Source: Alphaproteobacteria bacterium (lineage in GTDB: Bacteria; Pseudomonadota; Alphaproteobacteria; Geminicoccales; Geminicoccaceae). Taken from it: a stretch of DNA of 32,776 nucleotides. How positions within the stretch are numbered: position 1 is the stretch's first letter; each line of letters starts with the position of its first letter. The notes below the pieces were generated by a model, which saw nothing but the letters and a program-made list of their open reading frames with translations, was not told the origin of the DNA and did not search any database. The stretch is from contig JALUAG010000105.1 of assembly GCA_027045875.1 (NCBI GenBank), positions 1 through 32,776 on the forward strand, read 5' to 3'. Shown here one piece after another: positions 1 through 7,104 of this stretch. The position numbers and the translations under genes are program-made.

Positions 1-54
1 CTCCCCCCCGATCGGCGCTTGCAGGCGGTGCCGATTTCGGTTAGCTAGAGGGGT

Positions 55-70
55 GTAACCGAACGGTTAC
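55..70. promoter_or_regulatory. Perfect inverted repeat, possible operator
   Basis: GTAACCG, a 2-nt AA spacer and CGGTTAC form a perfect 7-bp inverted repeat. The symmetry suits a dimeric DNA-binding protein. No regulator is encoded next to it within the window, so its role is open. Confidence 0.3.
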
Positions 71-138
71 CTTGCTCGAGAGCCGGAAGTTTCGTCGGGG
101 GAGGCGCGGCGCGGAGTTTCCTCCGGGTCGCGCAGACG

Positions 139-190
139 ACGGGTGGTGTTCGCGGATCGTGGTGGTGCCGCGGGCGCCACCCGTTTTTTT
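139..190 (+). terminator. Two-tier hairpin with T run
   Basis: ACGGGTGG (139-146) pairs with CCACCCGT (177-184), with an inner CGCGG/CCGCG stem (151-155 with 168-172). Seven Ts (184-190) follow directly. This is the layout of a Rho-independent terminator on the + strand. It could end an upstream transcript from outside the window or act as an attenuator for the peptidase gene 150 nt further on. Confidence 0.55.
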
Positions 191-244
191 GCGCCCGCGC
201 GCAGGTGGGCGGCGTCCGGGCAACCGGCCTCCATCTATTGCACG

Positions 245-274
245 TTGTATGATTCCACAAATTTGTGATATTTT
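245..274 (+). promoter_or_regulatory. Candidate promoter with embedded palindrome
   Basis: A weak -35-like TTGTAT (245-250) and a -10-like TATTTT (269-274) are 18 nt apart in the only AT-rich stretch before the peptidase gene. The perfect 12-bp palindrome CACAAATTTGTG (256-267) fills most of the spacer, where a bound repressor would block polymerase. The promoter boxes are poor matches; the palindrome is certain. Confidence 0.35.
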
Positions 275-343
275 TAGTTTCAATTTCGGCGAATGCCGGC
301 TTTCCTCACCGGTACGGGCAACCGCATTCGGGAGATCCTGTCG

Positions 344-1891
344 ATGCCTGCGAAGAAGATCGAGGTCGTCGCCACGGTGTCGCCGCGCTCCGTCGGGCCG
401 GCGTCGCTGTTCGCCACCGATACGCCCATCACCTGCGAGAGCTGTCATCTCTACAGGTCGAAGCCGGAGGACGTGGAGGCCGCCAAGCGCGCGCTGCGGG
501 AAGCCGGCTTCACCGTGTTCGATGCCGCCAGCAGCGACATCGTGATCTCCATCGGCGGGCCGGCCAAGCTTTTCGCCGAGTTCTTCGGCGCCCGGCTCCG
601 GAAGCAGAAGGCCAAGCTGATGGAGGACCAGGAGATGGAGTTCCTCGCCACCGGCGAGGAACCGGAGGAGGCGCTGCTGGCGGCGCCGGAATCCCTGCGC
701 CCCCTGATCGAGGGGGCGGTGGTGGCCCGCCCGCCCGAGCTCTTCGCGGCCTCACCGCTGCCGCCCCTGCCGCAACCGGTGCCCGCCGCCTACCGCTATC
801 TGATGCTGCCCGACGAGGTGGCGGTGGTGCTGCGGGCGGCCCGCGTCCATCGCCTCGGCGTCACCGGCCGCAACGTGGTGGTGGCCATGATCGACACCGG
901 CCACTACCGGCATCCCTGGTTCACCTGGCACGGCTACCGGGTGCTGCCGGTGCTGCTGGGCCCGGGCGCCAGCGACCCCAGCCGGGACACCAACGGTCAC
1001 GGTACCGGCGAATCGGCCAACGTCTTCGCCACCGCGCCCGACGTGCGGCTGCGGCCGGTCAAGATGGCGGCCGACACGGTGGGCGCCATCAACACCGCCC
1101 TCAACTCCACCCCGAAGCCGCAGGTGCTGACCAACAGCTGGGGCTACAACGTGGACCGCGGCGGCGCCAGCCTGCCGGTCTGGCTGCGGCCCCTCGAGGC
1201 CACCATCGCCAATGCCGTCGCCTCCGGCGTCGTCGTCTGCTTCTCCGCCGGCAACGGCCACTACGCCTTCCCCGCCTCCCATCCCGACGTCATCGCGGTG
1301 GGCGGGGTGCACGTGAACTGGCCGGATCTCGAGCTCGAGGCCTCCTCCTATGCCTCGAGCTTCGACAGCTCCTTCTACCCCGGCCGCCACGTCCCCGACG
1401 TCTGCGGTCTCACCGGCAAGCGGGTGGTGATCGGCGGCAGCGGCAAGGCGCCGAGCCTCATGCTGCCGGTCCAGGAGGGATCGGCGCTCGACGGGATTTC
1501 CCCCTCGACCGGGGCCGACGACGACGGCTGGGGGCTGTTCAGCGGCACCTCCGCCGCCTGCCCGCAGGTGGCCGGCATCTGCGCCCTGCTGCTCGAGAAG
1601 GACGGCTCGCTGACCCCCGCCAAGGTCAAGGAGAAGCTGATGAAGGCGGCGCGCGACGTGAAGACCGGGCAGAGCCGCATGGGCGATCCGGCCGGGCCGG
1701 GTCCCGACGCCGCCACCGGCGCTGGCCTCGCGGACGCGAAATGGTCCTATCTCATCGCCATGGGCGACGTCACCGCGGCCTTCCTCGCGGCACCGCGCGA
1801 CCGTCAGCTGGAGATGATCTCGAGCGGCCAGATGCCGGAGATGCCGGCCGAGTTCATCGAGGACGTGATCGAGACCCTGCGTTCGCGTTAG
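344..1891 (+). CDS. S8 family serine peptidase (subtilase) with N-terminal propeptide-like domain
   Basis: This is a 515-residue subtilisin-family endopeptidase. The catalytic triad is visible: Asp184 in 'MIDTG', His219 in 'NGHGTG', Ser403 in 'GTSAA', with oxyanion Asn304 in 'SAGNG'. Residues 1-135 precede the catalytic domain and contain a propeptide-like segment with 'KLFAEFFGA' (75-83) and 'PPELF' (130-134). A Pro-rich linker (about 138-147) follows. No signal peptide is seen, so the site of action is unclear. The ATG at 344 is preferred over 293 because GGAG lies 9 nt upstream. The next gene, 29 nt downstream, encodes a second copy of the N-terminal domain. That suggests co-expression of the peptidase with a trans-acting propeptide or inhibitor. 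Family assignment is firm; substrate unknown. Confidence 0.93.
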   Translation: MPAKKIEVVATVSPRSVGPASLFATDTPITCESCHLYRSKPEDVEAAKRALREAGFTVFDAASSDIVISIGGPAKLFAEFFGARLRKQKAKLMEDQEMEFLATGEEPEEALLAAPESLRPLIEGAVVARPPELFAASPLPPLPQPVPAAYRYLMLPDEVAVVLRAARVHRLGVTGRNVVVAMIDTGHYRHPWFTWHGYRVLPVLLGPGASDPSRDTNGHGTGESANVFATAPDVRLRPVKMAADTVGAINTALNSTPKPQVLTNSWGYNVDRGGASLPVWLRPLEATIANAVASGVVVCFSAGNGHYAFPASHPDVIAVGGVHVNWPDLELEASSYASSFDSSFYPGRHVPDVCGLTGKRVVIGGSGKAPSLMLPVQEGSALDGISPSTGADDDGWGLFSGTSAACPQVAGICALLLEKDGSLTPAKVKEKLMKAARDVKTGQSRMGDPAGPGPDAATGAGLADAKWSYLIAMGDVTAAFLAAPRDRQLEMISSGQMPEMPAEFIEDVIETLRSR

Positions 1892-1920
1892 ACTGTCGGT
1901 CGGAGCGGTCGGCGGCGCGC

Positions 1921-2361
1921 ATGCCGCGGGCCCTCGCGGTTCTCCTTCTGGGGGCGGCCCTCCTGGCCGCCCCGCTCGTTTGGGGACGGACGCCCATGAC
2001 CGAAACCACCTCGCGGATCCACGCCCAGTTCGTGCTCAAGGACGCGGCCGGCCGCTCGCTGCTCGACGCCGGCGGCCCGCTGACGGCGGACACCGTGGCC
2101 GCCTACCGGGTCCCGCCCGAGCGTCTCGCCGAGGCGCGCCGGCGTCTCGAGGCGCTCGGCCTGCGGGTGGAGGCCGCCGGCGGCGGCGTGCTGTCGGCGA
2201 GCGGCGAGAGGAAGCTCTTCGCGAAGCTCTTCGGCGCGGTGCCGGAACCCCCGGCCGGCGGCGAGGCGCTGCGGCTCGAGGTACCCGCAGCCCTCGACGA
2301 CATCGTGGCCGCGGTACTGCTGCCACCGCCGCCGGAGCTCTTCACCGAGCCCACGCCCTGA
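1921..2361 (+). CDS. Standalone propeptide-like protein, candidate inhibitor/chaperone of the adjacent peptidase
   Basis: The 146-residue product resembles the peptidase's N-terminal domain. A 'P-[IL]-T' is followed by 'YR..PE' and 'A...LE..G..V', then 'KLFAKLFGA' (98-106) against the peptidase's 'KLFAEFFGA', and both end in 'PPELF'. There is no protease domain. Released subtilase propeptides are known to inhibit and help fold their enzymes, so a trans-acting inhibitor or chaperone is inferred. With the ATG at 1921 the first 22 residues look like a signal peptide or membrane anchor. An ATG at 1996 has the better ribosome site (GGGGA 9 nt upstream) and would give a 121-residue cytoplasmic form. 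The start therefore decides the compartment and cannot be settled here. Confidence 0.75.
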   Translation: MPRALAVLLLGAALLAAPLVWGRTPMTETTSRIHAQFVLKDAAGRSLLDAGGPLTADTVAAYRVPPERLAEARRRLEALGLRVEAAGGGVLSASGERKLFAKLFGAVPEPPAGGEALRLEVPAALDDIVAAVLLPPPPELFTEPTP

Positions 2362-2511
2362 CCACCCGCGCCGCCACCCCGCGGCACGGTTCGCCCCGAC
2401 CCGCCGGGCCGTTCCGCCGCCGCGGCGGGGCTGCCGTCCGTCACCCCGGAGGGTTGCACCCACGGCCTCGCCGCAGGGGGCCGGCATCTTTCACGGCCGC
2501 CCGTCTCCGGC

Positions 2512-2796
2512 TCAGACGGTGGCGCGGGCGGCGAGCTCGGCCTCCACCTCGGTCAGGATGCGGTCGATCTCCTCGTCGGTCACGCTCGCCAGCAGATCGG
2601 ACACGGCCGGGTCGAGCCCGCTCTCGGGCGGCGGCTGGACGGGGTTCGCGCGGAAGAGCCCGCGCACGAGCCGCACCGCCTGCGGCGGATCGGGCTCGGC
2701 GAGGAAGGTCAGCACCAGGAGGCGGGAGAGGATCGCCCGCTGGGCGCTGAGATGGGCGAGGAGCACGAGCTCGGTCTGTCGCATGACCTCCGGCAT
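2512..2796 (-). CDS. Small hypothetical protein
   Basis: A 94-residue, mostly helical and acidic protein with no signal peptide or membrane helix. The N-terminal half is Leu-rich ('LVLLAHLSAQRAILSRLLVLTFL') and the C-terminal end is rich in Asp/Glu ('DEEIDRILTEVEAEL'). I do not recognise the family. Codon use is like the neighbours. An ATG at 2784 is possible but GGAGG would then lie only 2 nt from it. It runs convergent with the peptidase pair, and a 7-bp hairpin (2811-2830) lies just upstream. Confidence 0.6.
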   Translation of the reverse strand: MPEVMRQTELVLLAHLSAQRAILSRLLVLTFLAEPDPPQAVRLVRGLFRANPVQPPPESGLDPAVSDLLASVTDEEIDRILTEVEAELAARATV

Positions 2797-2810
2797 CCCT
2801 GCGCGGTGGT

Positions 2811-2830
2811 CCCTCCCACGGGCGGGAGGG
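2811..2830 (-). promoter_or_regulatory. Hairpin upstream of the small hypothetical gene
   Basis: CCCTCCC and GGGAGGG form a perfect 7-bp stem with a 6-nt loop, 15-34 nt before the start codon at 2796. On the transcribed strand the stem includes a purine-rich GGGAGGG that could act as, or mask, a ribosome site. No T run follows. Confidence 0.3.
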
Positions 2831-2910
2831 CGTCGGACCGAGCCTAGCGGCCCGTGGTGAACGAAGGGTTAACGCGACCGAGCCGGGGGCGCCTCGCGCG
2901 CCGCTCCGGC

Positions 2911-5001
2911 TCACCCGCCGGCGGGCCGCCAGGGCAGCAGTTCCGTAAGCTCGCGGCGGAACGGCACCACATCCGGATCGACGCTCTCGCCCAGCTCCTC
3001 GGCGAAGCGTCTTCCCGCATAGACGGCATGGGCGATGGTGGCCGGCGCGAGCGCATCGCCGATGGCGGTCACCGCCTCGATGCCCCGATCGGCCCATTCC
3101 TCCCGCCGCACCTCGAGATCGCGCAGGAGCCCGTCCTCCGGCAGGCGGGCCGTGACCATGACGACCGCCGCCGCCTCGCGCACCGTGACGCGGCCGGTGT
3201 GGACGCAGCGGAGATCCACCTCCCCCGCGCGCACCGTCTCCACCGCCCGTCCCGTCACGAGCTCCACCCCGAGCTCCAGGAGCCGCGCCTGGATCGCGCG
3301 CTGCTCCAGGGTGTTGCGGGTCCAGGCGGAGACCTCGTTGGCGGGGGTCACGAGCGCCACCTCGAAGCCCTCGCGCCGCAGGAGCTCGGCCAGCACCCCG
3401 CCCATGTAGAAGTGATCGTCGTCGTAGAGCAGCACCGGCCCCGCCCCGGGCCGGGCACCGGCCATCAGATCGTCGGGGGTGAGAACGGAGGCCTCCGGGT
3501 CGACGGGGATCGGCAGGGTATGGAAACGCGCGACCCCGTCCCGCCGCCAGCGGGATCCGGTGGCGATCACCACCCGGGCGGCGCCGAATTCCAGCACATC
3601 ATCGGCGCCGAGCCGGCTCTCGCGGAAGATCTCGACATCGGTCATCTCCGCGAGCCTTCCCTCCCGCCAGTCGCGCACCCGGATCCAGGCGGCGAGACCG
3701 GGCAGGCGCGATTCGCGAAGGACCCTTCCGCCGAGCTCGCGCCCCGCCTCGGCGAGGGTCACGGCATGGCCGCGACGACCGAGCCAGAGGGCGCATTCGA
3801 GCCCCGCCGGGCCGGCGCCCACCACCAGCACCCGCTCGCGCTCCCGCGCCGGGCGGATGCGCTCGGGGTGCCAGCCCTTGCGCCATTCCTCGCCCATCGC
3901 GGCGTTCTGGGTGCAGCGGATGGGCGACATGGTGAAATCGCCCGAGACGCAGATGTTGCAGCCGATGCATTCGCGGATCTCCTCGATCCGCCCCTCCTCG
4001 ATCTTCCTCGGCAGGAAGGGATCGGCGATGGAGGGCCGGGCGGCGCCGATGAAATCGACGATGCCCTCGCGCACCAGCCGCACCATGGCATCGGGCGAGG
4101 TGTAGCGCCCGACCCCGACCACGGGTTTCGTGGTGAGCTGGCGCAGCCCCCGGATGTACTCTTCCTGCGCCCCTTCCGGGGTGAAGCGGGAGGTGCGCGA
4201 GTCCATGTCCCAGCCGGCGAGGCAGAAATCCCAGAGATCGGGAAGATCGGCCAGCATCTCGACGACGGCGAAGACCTCCTCGCGAGCGAGGCTGCCCTCG
4301 CCCGTGAACTGCCCGGCGCTGAGGCGGACGGCGATCGCCGCCGCATCCCCCGCCTCCTCCTTGCTGTCCAGGATCACCTCGCGCAGGAGCCGCGCCCGGT
4401 TCTCGAGCGAGCCGCCGTATTCGTCCGTGCGGTGGTTGTAGCGGCGGGAGAGGAAATGCTCGAGGATGCCCAGATCGTGGCCGGCGTAGACGTAGACGAG
4501 ATCGAAGCCGGCCTCGATGGCGCGGCGCACGGCCCTTCGGTGCCAGCGACGGAGATCGGCGATGTCCTGCTTGTCCATCGCCCGCGCCTGCACGGGATCG
4601 GCGGTGAAGGTGATGATGGGCAGATGGGAGGGGCCGCGGGGCACCTCGCGGGTGTAGTGGTTCGGGGCGTTCAGGCCGTTGTAGCAGAGCTCGATGCCGG
4701 CGAGCGCGCCGTGGGCGTGGACCGCCTCGGCGATGCGGGCAAGGGCCGGCAGGTCGCGGTCGTCCCAGAGCCTGAGCTCGATGAAGGGGGTGATGTCGGA
4801 TGTAGGGTGGAATTCCACCTCCTCGGTGCAGACCACCGCCCAGCCCCCTTCCGCCTTGACCGCCCGCATGGCGGCGAGTGCGGTGGGATCGCGGTAGCCC
4901 ATGCCGTTGCAGTGGGGCACCTGAAAGAAGCGGTTTCTGGCCACCACCGGGCCGATCCGCACCGGCTCGAACAGCACATTGAAACGTGGATCGCGCCCCA
5001 T
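2911..5001 (-). CDS. Trimethylamine dehydrogenase-like iron-sulfur flavoprotein (amine demethylase/dehydrogenase)
   Basis: This 696-residue protein has the full layout of the TMADH / dimethylamine / histamine dehydrogenase family: an N-terminal flavin TIM barrel, a 4Fe-4S site and a C-terminal nucleotide-binding half. Cys31 in 'VPHC' matches the cysteine that covalently binds FMN. 'CIGCNIC' (345-351) plus Cys363 match the cluster ligands. Tyr172 and His175 ('YVYAGH') and Trp264 match active-site residues; 'GAGPAG' (395-400) is the dinucleotide fold. Two aromatic residues of the TMADH amine pocket appear replaced by Glu60 and Asp355, so the substrate is probably not trimethylamine. N-methylproline demethylases are also in this family. 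The ATG at 5001 follows GGGGAGG; a GTG at 5022 is less likely. It is probably the last gene of the importer-hydrolase unit to its right, now separated by inserts. Confidence 0.85.
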   Translation of the reverse strand: MGRDPRFNVLFEPVRIGPVVARNRFFQVPHCNGMGYRDPTALAAMRAVKAEGGWAVVCTEEVEFHPTSDITPFIELRLWDDRDLPALARIAEAVHAHGALAGIELCYNGLNAPNHYTREVPRGPSHLPIITFTADPVQARAMDKQDIADLRRWHRRAVRRAIEAGFDLVYVYAGHDLGILEHFLSRRYNHRTDEYGGSLENRARLLREVILDSKEEAGDAAAIAVRLSAGQFTGEGSLAREEVFAVVEMLADLPDLWDFCLAGWDMDSRTSRFTPEGAQEEYIRGLRQLTTKPVVGVGRYTSPDAMVRLVREGIVDFIGAARPSIADPFLPRKIEEGRIEEIRECIGCNICVSGDFTMSPIRCTQNAAMGEEWRKGWHPERIRPARERERVLVVGAGPAGLECALWLGRRGHAVTLAEAGRELGGRVLRESRLPGLAAWIRVRDWREGRLAEMTDVEIFRESRLGADDVLEFGAARVVIATGSRWRRDGVARFHTLPIPVDPEASVLTPDDLMAGARPGAGPVLLYDDDHFYMGGVLAELLRREGFEVALVTPANEVSAWTRNTLEQRAIQARLLELGVELVTGRAVETVRAGEVDLRCVHTGRVTVREAAAVVMVTARLPEDGLLRDLEVRREEWADRGIEAVTAIGDALAPATIAHAVYAGRRFAEELGESVDPDVVPFRRELTELLPWRPAGG

Positions 5002-5087
5002 CGCACTCCCCCTCCCCGACACGGCGGTGGCCCCTCTCTACCGCCGCATCCGCGCCCTTGTCACGGCGCTCTACCGGCAGGGGGTTG
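4940..5087. repeat. Direct repeat, copy 1 (5' end and leader of the flavoprotein gene)
   Basis: This copy covers the first ~20 codons of the flavoprotein gene, its ribosome site and its leader. It recurs at 6219-6382. The first 76 nt differ at three positions. After a diverged centre (16 nt longer in copy 2) the two match again at 'CCGCATCCGCGCCCTTGTCACGGC'-type sequence, ending near a G run. Read on the - strand, the right end translates to a tail F-Q-P-P-A-G-R-A-P-stop, resembling the VapC tail F-E-P-P-A-R-G-V-P-stop at the other copy. Confidence 0.85.
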
Positions 5088-5301
5088 GAAAGGCGGCGCA
5101 TGCCCGTCGTCCTTGCGGTCCGGTTACGATGTCCGATCAAGATCCCGGCCGGGGATCTACCGAGCGGCACTGTTGATCCGAACGACTCTCCTCGCTAGCC
5201 TCGCCCCGTCCGGGCGGCCGGCGGGCCGGCTTCCCTTGGGCGCGTGACGGGTCGCCGCCCGCGAAAGGAGAACAGCGAGAACAGGCAGGGAGGATGCTTC
5301 G
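5002..5301. other. Intergenic region between flavoprotein gene and AT-rich insert
   Basis: About 300 nt without a convincing gene. The left part is repeat copy 1 including a VapC-like 3' remnant. The rest is GC-rich with nested GCCGGC palindromes (about 5216-5231). The transition to AT-rich sequence comes at the start of the membrane-protein gene, whose ribosome site (GGGAGGA, 5288-5294) lies at the right edge. Confidence 0.5.
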
Positions 5302-6036
5302 ATGGCAAACGACAGGCTCGATCTGGCGTTCAACGACAATGTCGAAGGCATCCGGCATTTGAAAAACCAAATGTATGTTATCTCAGCAGCCGTATACGCT
5401 GGATTGTGGACACTTCTTTGGTCAAATCAACTTATTTACGCTAACGGGAGAATTGTATCGGAAAAGCTAGCTCTTTTCACGATTTTGTCAGAAGGGTTAT
5501 TAATATTACACGCTTTGGCACTTCGATCGATGGCAACAGGGATCGTAAAGTTTCGTGTTCGGCTTGCGTGGCTCTATCGTTATTTCGATATAAATAAATG
5601 TATTCCCAACAACTATTGGCGTGGAATTGACATGTTAAGACAAACCGACCGACATTGGAATAACCAGAGAACGACATCATTAACTTCGCAAGAAATTTCA
5701 TCTCTTGTCAAGAAAGGTGACTCTTTGATGTTTCCTAGAGTTTTTTATACGTCTTCATTGATAATTTTTATTTCCTTCTTTCTCTATTTATATCTCTCAA
5801 CGCAGTCTATAGATTTCACAGACATCAAAAACTCTATACAAGATGATACAACTGGCTGGCTTTATAGATTCGTTATTTTGTTACTCTGGTACTCGCTTAT
5901 GATGTTAACAGTTGCCCTAATTTCGATATCCGCAGAATGTGTATATTCCTGTATCATTTTTCAAGAATTCGGCCTGAAACACCACCTTATAGAAACAGCA
6001 CGCGAAGAGGCGAGGTCAATAGGATTATGCTCATAA
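5302..6036 (+). CDS. AT-rich, four-helix membrane protein of unknown function
   Basis: The 244-residue product has four likely membrane helices at about 24-46, 55-75, 147-167 and 188-214. A loop of ~70 residues, rich in Arg, Asn, Asp and Lys, lies between the second and third. There is no signal peptide and no family I recognise. The gene is strikingly AT-rich, with many A/T-ending codons, unlike everything around it, and stands alone on the + strand. GGAGG lies 8 nt before the ATG. Imperfect direct repeats of the flavoprotein gene's 5' end bracket it. This points to acquisition by transfer. Small helix-hairpin membrane proteins in such cargo are sometimes defence effectors, but nothing in the sequence proves that. 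Confidence 0.8.
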   Translation: MANDRLDLAFNDNVEGIRHLKNQMYVISAAVYAGLWTLLWSNQLIYANGRIVSEKLALFTILSEGLLILHALALRSMATGIVKFRVRLAWLYRYFDINKCIPNNYWRGIDMLRQTDRHWNNQRTTSLTSQEISSLVKKGDSLMFPRVFYTSSLIIFISFFLYLYLSTQSIDFTDIKNSIQDDTTGWLYRFVILLLWYSLMMLTVALISISAECVYSCIIFQEFGLKHHLIETAREEARSIGLCS

Positions 6037-6355
6037 CACGTATGATTTGTGCCAATCATTGCTTGATCTAGCGTATCAGATTGCCTTACGGTCGTTTCGT
6101 CTATGTCCGTCGTGCAGGATCCGAGCGTAGCGGAGGAGATCTAGATGCGCCAGCAGCTCGATCATCAGCGGGATTCCGCGGAGGCATCCCTGCCGGTAGA
6201 GCCGGGCATCTCGAACTCGCCACCACCGGGCCGATCCGCACCGGCTCGAACAGCACATCGAAACGTGGATCGCGGCGCATCGCACTCCCCCTCGCGGGCG
6301 GCGGGACGGATCCCCGCCGCCGCGGCCCATCTCTAGCGCCGCATCCGCGCCCTTG
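6037..6355. other. Intergenic region with flavoprotein-gene remnant
   Basis: The first ~180 nt fall from AT-rich back to GC-rich and hold no recognisable gene or clear terminator. The remainder is repeat copy 2, including a 5' fragment of a flavoprotein gene. VapC ends at the right edge, inside the repeat. Confidence 0.5.
6219..6280 (-). pseudogene. 5' remnant of a second flavoprotein gene (repeat copy 2)
   Basis: Reading from an ATG at 6280, the fragment gives M-R-R-D-P-R-F-D-V-L-F-E-P-V-R-I-G-P-V-V, against M-G-R-D-P-R-F-N-V-L-F-E-P-V-R-I-G-P-V-V in the intact gene. The purine-rich ribosome site is also kept. Similarity stops at 6219. The wider repeat runs on rightwards to about 6382, through the leader and into the last codons of vapC. 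It is the displaced or duplicated end left by insertion of the AT-rich membrane-protein gene. Confidence 0.85.
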
Positions 6356-6769
6356 TCACGGCACACCGCGCGCCGGGGGTTCGAACACGGGGGCAGCGTC
6401 CGTGATCTTCCGGGCTCGACGAACGAGGGTGCGATCGAAGGTGGCGAAGCTCCCGCCCTCGGGCGTAGCGGCGAGATGGAGCGCATCGGCGAAATCGAGG
6501 CCGGTCGCGGCCGCCTCGAGAGCAAAGAGCACGCGCCTCTCCTGTTCGACGGTGACGTCGGGGAGGCCCAGGAGACTACGGAAGGCGTCGGCGATCTGGC
6601 CGGCCGGCACCCGGTAGACCGCCTCCAGCACCCACCAGCATTCGATAAGTACCGTGATCGGCACGAAAATCCGCGAGGTCGCGAACAGGAACCGGGCGCG
6701 TTCGGTCTGATCGGGATCGTCCGCCACCAGCAGGCGGACGAGGAGGTTGGTGTCCACCGCGACCGTCAC
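6356..6769 (-). CDS. VapC-type PIN-domain ribonuclease toxin
   Basis: A 137-residue PIN-domain protein with the acidic metal-binding set visible: Asp6 ('VDTN'), Glu43 ('LIEC'), Asp95 ('FADALHL') and Asp112 ('ATFD'). PIN toxins of this class cut tRNA or rRNA until bound by their antitoxin. The GTG start overlaps the antitoxin stop (GTGA), typical of translational coupling. The last codons and stop lie within repeat copy 2. Length is normal for VapC. The family is firm; the RNA target is unknown. Confidence 0.88.
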   Translation of the reverse strand: MTVAVDTNLLVRLLVADDPDQTERARFLFATSRIFVPITVLIECWWVLEAVYRVPAGQIADAFRSLLGLPDVTVEQERRVLFALEAAATGLDFADALHLAATPEGGSFATFDRTLVRRARKITDAAPVFEPPARGVP

Positions 6770-7029
6770 GGCTTCCGCCAGGCGCGTCGGAACCGCTCAC
6801 GCAGCGCCCGATCCATCCGTTCCGGGCGCACCGGCTCCCCGCCGAAACGCCGCAGACAGCCCACCACATCTTCGAGCCGCACGTCGTGCGGGCGCCGCCG
6901 CACCGGCCGCAACAGGAGGACGTCGTCCTCTTCGACGAGCTCGAATTCGGTGCCCGGTCCGAAACCGTGCCGGCGTCGCACGACGCTCGGGATCACGAGC
7001 TGGCCCCTGCTCGAGAGGCGCACGCGCAT
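6766..7029 (-). CDS. AbrB/SpoVT-type antitoxin (VapB)
   Basis: An 87-residue antitoxin. The N-terminal 'MRVRLSSRGQLVIPSVVRRR' is the classic AbrB swapped-hairpin DNA-binding fold. The Arg-rich C-terminal half would bind the PIN toxin encoded by the overlapping downstream gene. The ATG at 7029 is chosen because GGAGG sits 6 nt upstream and the AbrB motif begins there; an in-frame extension to 7071 adds unrelated residues. Two direct repeats just upstream (7042-7059) are likely autorepression sites. Confidence 0.88.
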   Translation of the reverse strand: MRVRLSSRGQLVIPSVVRRRHGFGPGTEFELVEEDDVLLLRPVRRRPHDVRLEDVVGCLRRFGGEPVRPERMDRALRERFRRAWRKP

Positions 7030-7041
7030 CTCAACCTCCGT

Positions 7042-7059
7042 GTAAGACAACGTAAGACA
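7042..7059. promoter_or_regulatory. Tandem operator-like repeats upstream of vapB
   Basis: GTAAGACA occurs twice (7042-7049 and 7052-7059), with starts exactly 10 bp apart, one helical turn. They lie 13-30 nt before the vapB start. VapBC complexes usually repress their own promoter, so these are reasonable operator half-sites. Confidence 0.5.
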
Positions 7060-7104
7060 GGGTGCGCCCATATCTTTCGCGCGTCAACCGCAGCGACGTA
7101 CACC

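Larger units (their letters stand above)
1..343. other. Intergenic leader upstream of the S8 peptidase
   Basis: No convincing gene is seen here; the open frames are GC-rich shadows without family similarity. The stretch holds a 7-bp inverted repeat (55-70), a long hairpin followed by a T run (139-190), and an abrupt AT-rich segment (about 238-292) with a 12-bp palindrome inside a possible promoter. The hairpin probably ends transcription from a gene outside the window, or attenuates the peptidase transcript. Confidence 0.6.

Noticed and set aside
41-545. Several open frames in the left intergenic region
   Set aside because: Arg/Pro-rich shadows without ribosome sites; the region carries regulatory structures instead.
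2414-2428. GC palindrome between the peptidase pair and the small hypothetical gene
   Set aside because: Short, GC-only and without a T run; likely to arise by chance in this composition.
2854-5247. Long + strand open frame (797 codons) over the flavoprotein gene
   Set aside because: Rich in His/Gly/Asp with no family match; it is the antisense shadow of a clearly real gene on the - strand.
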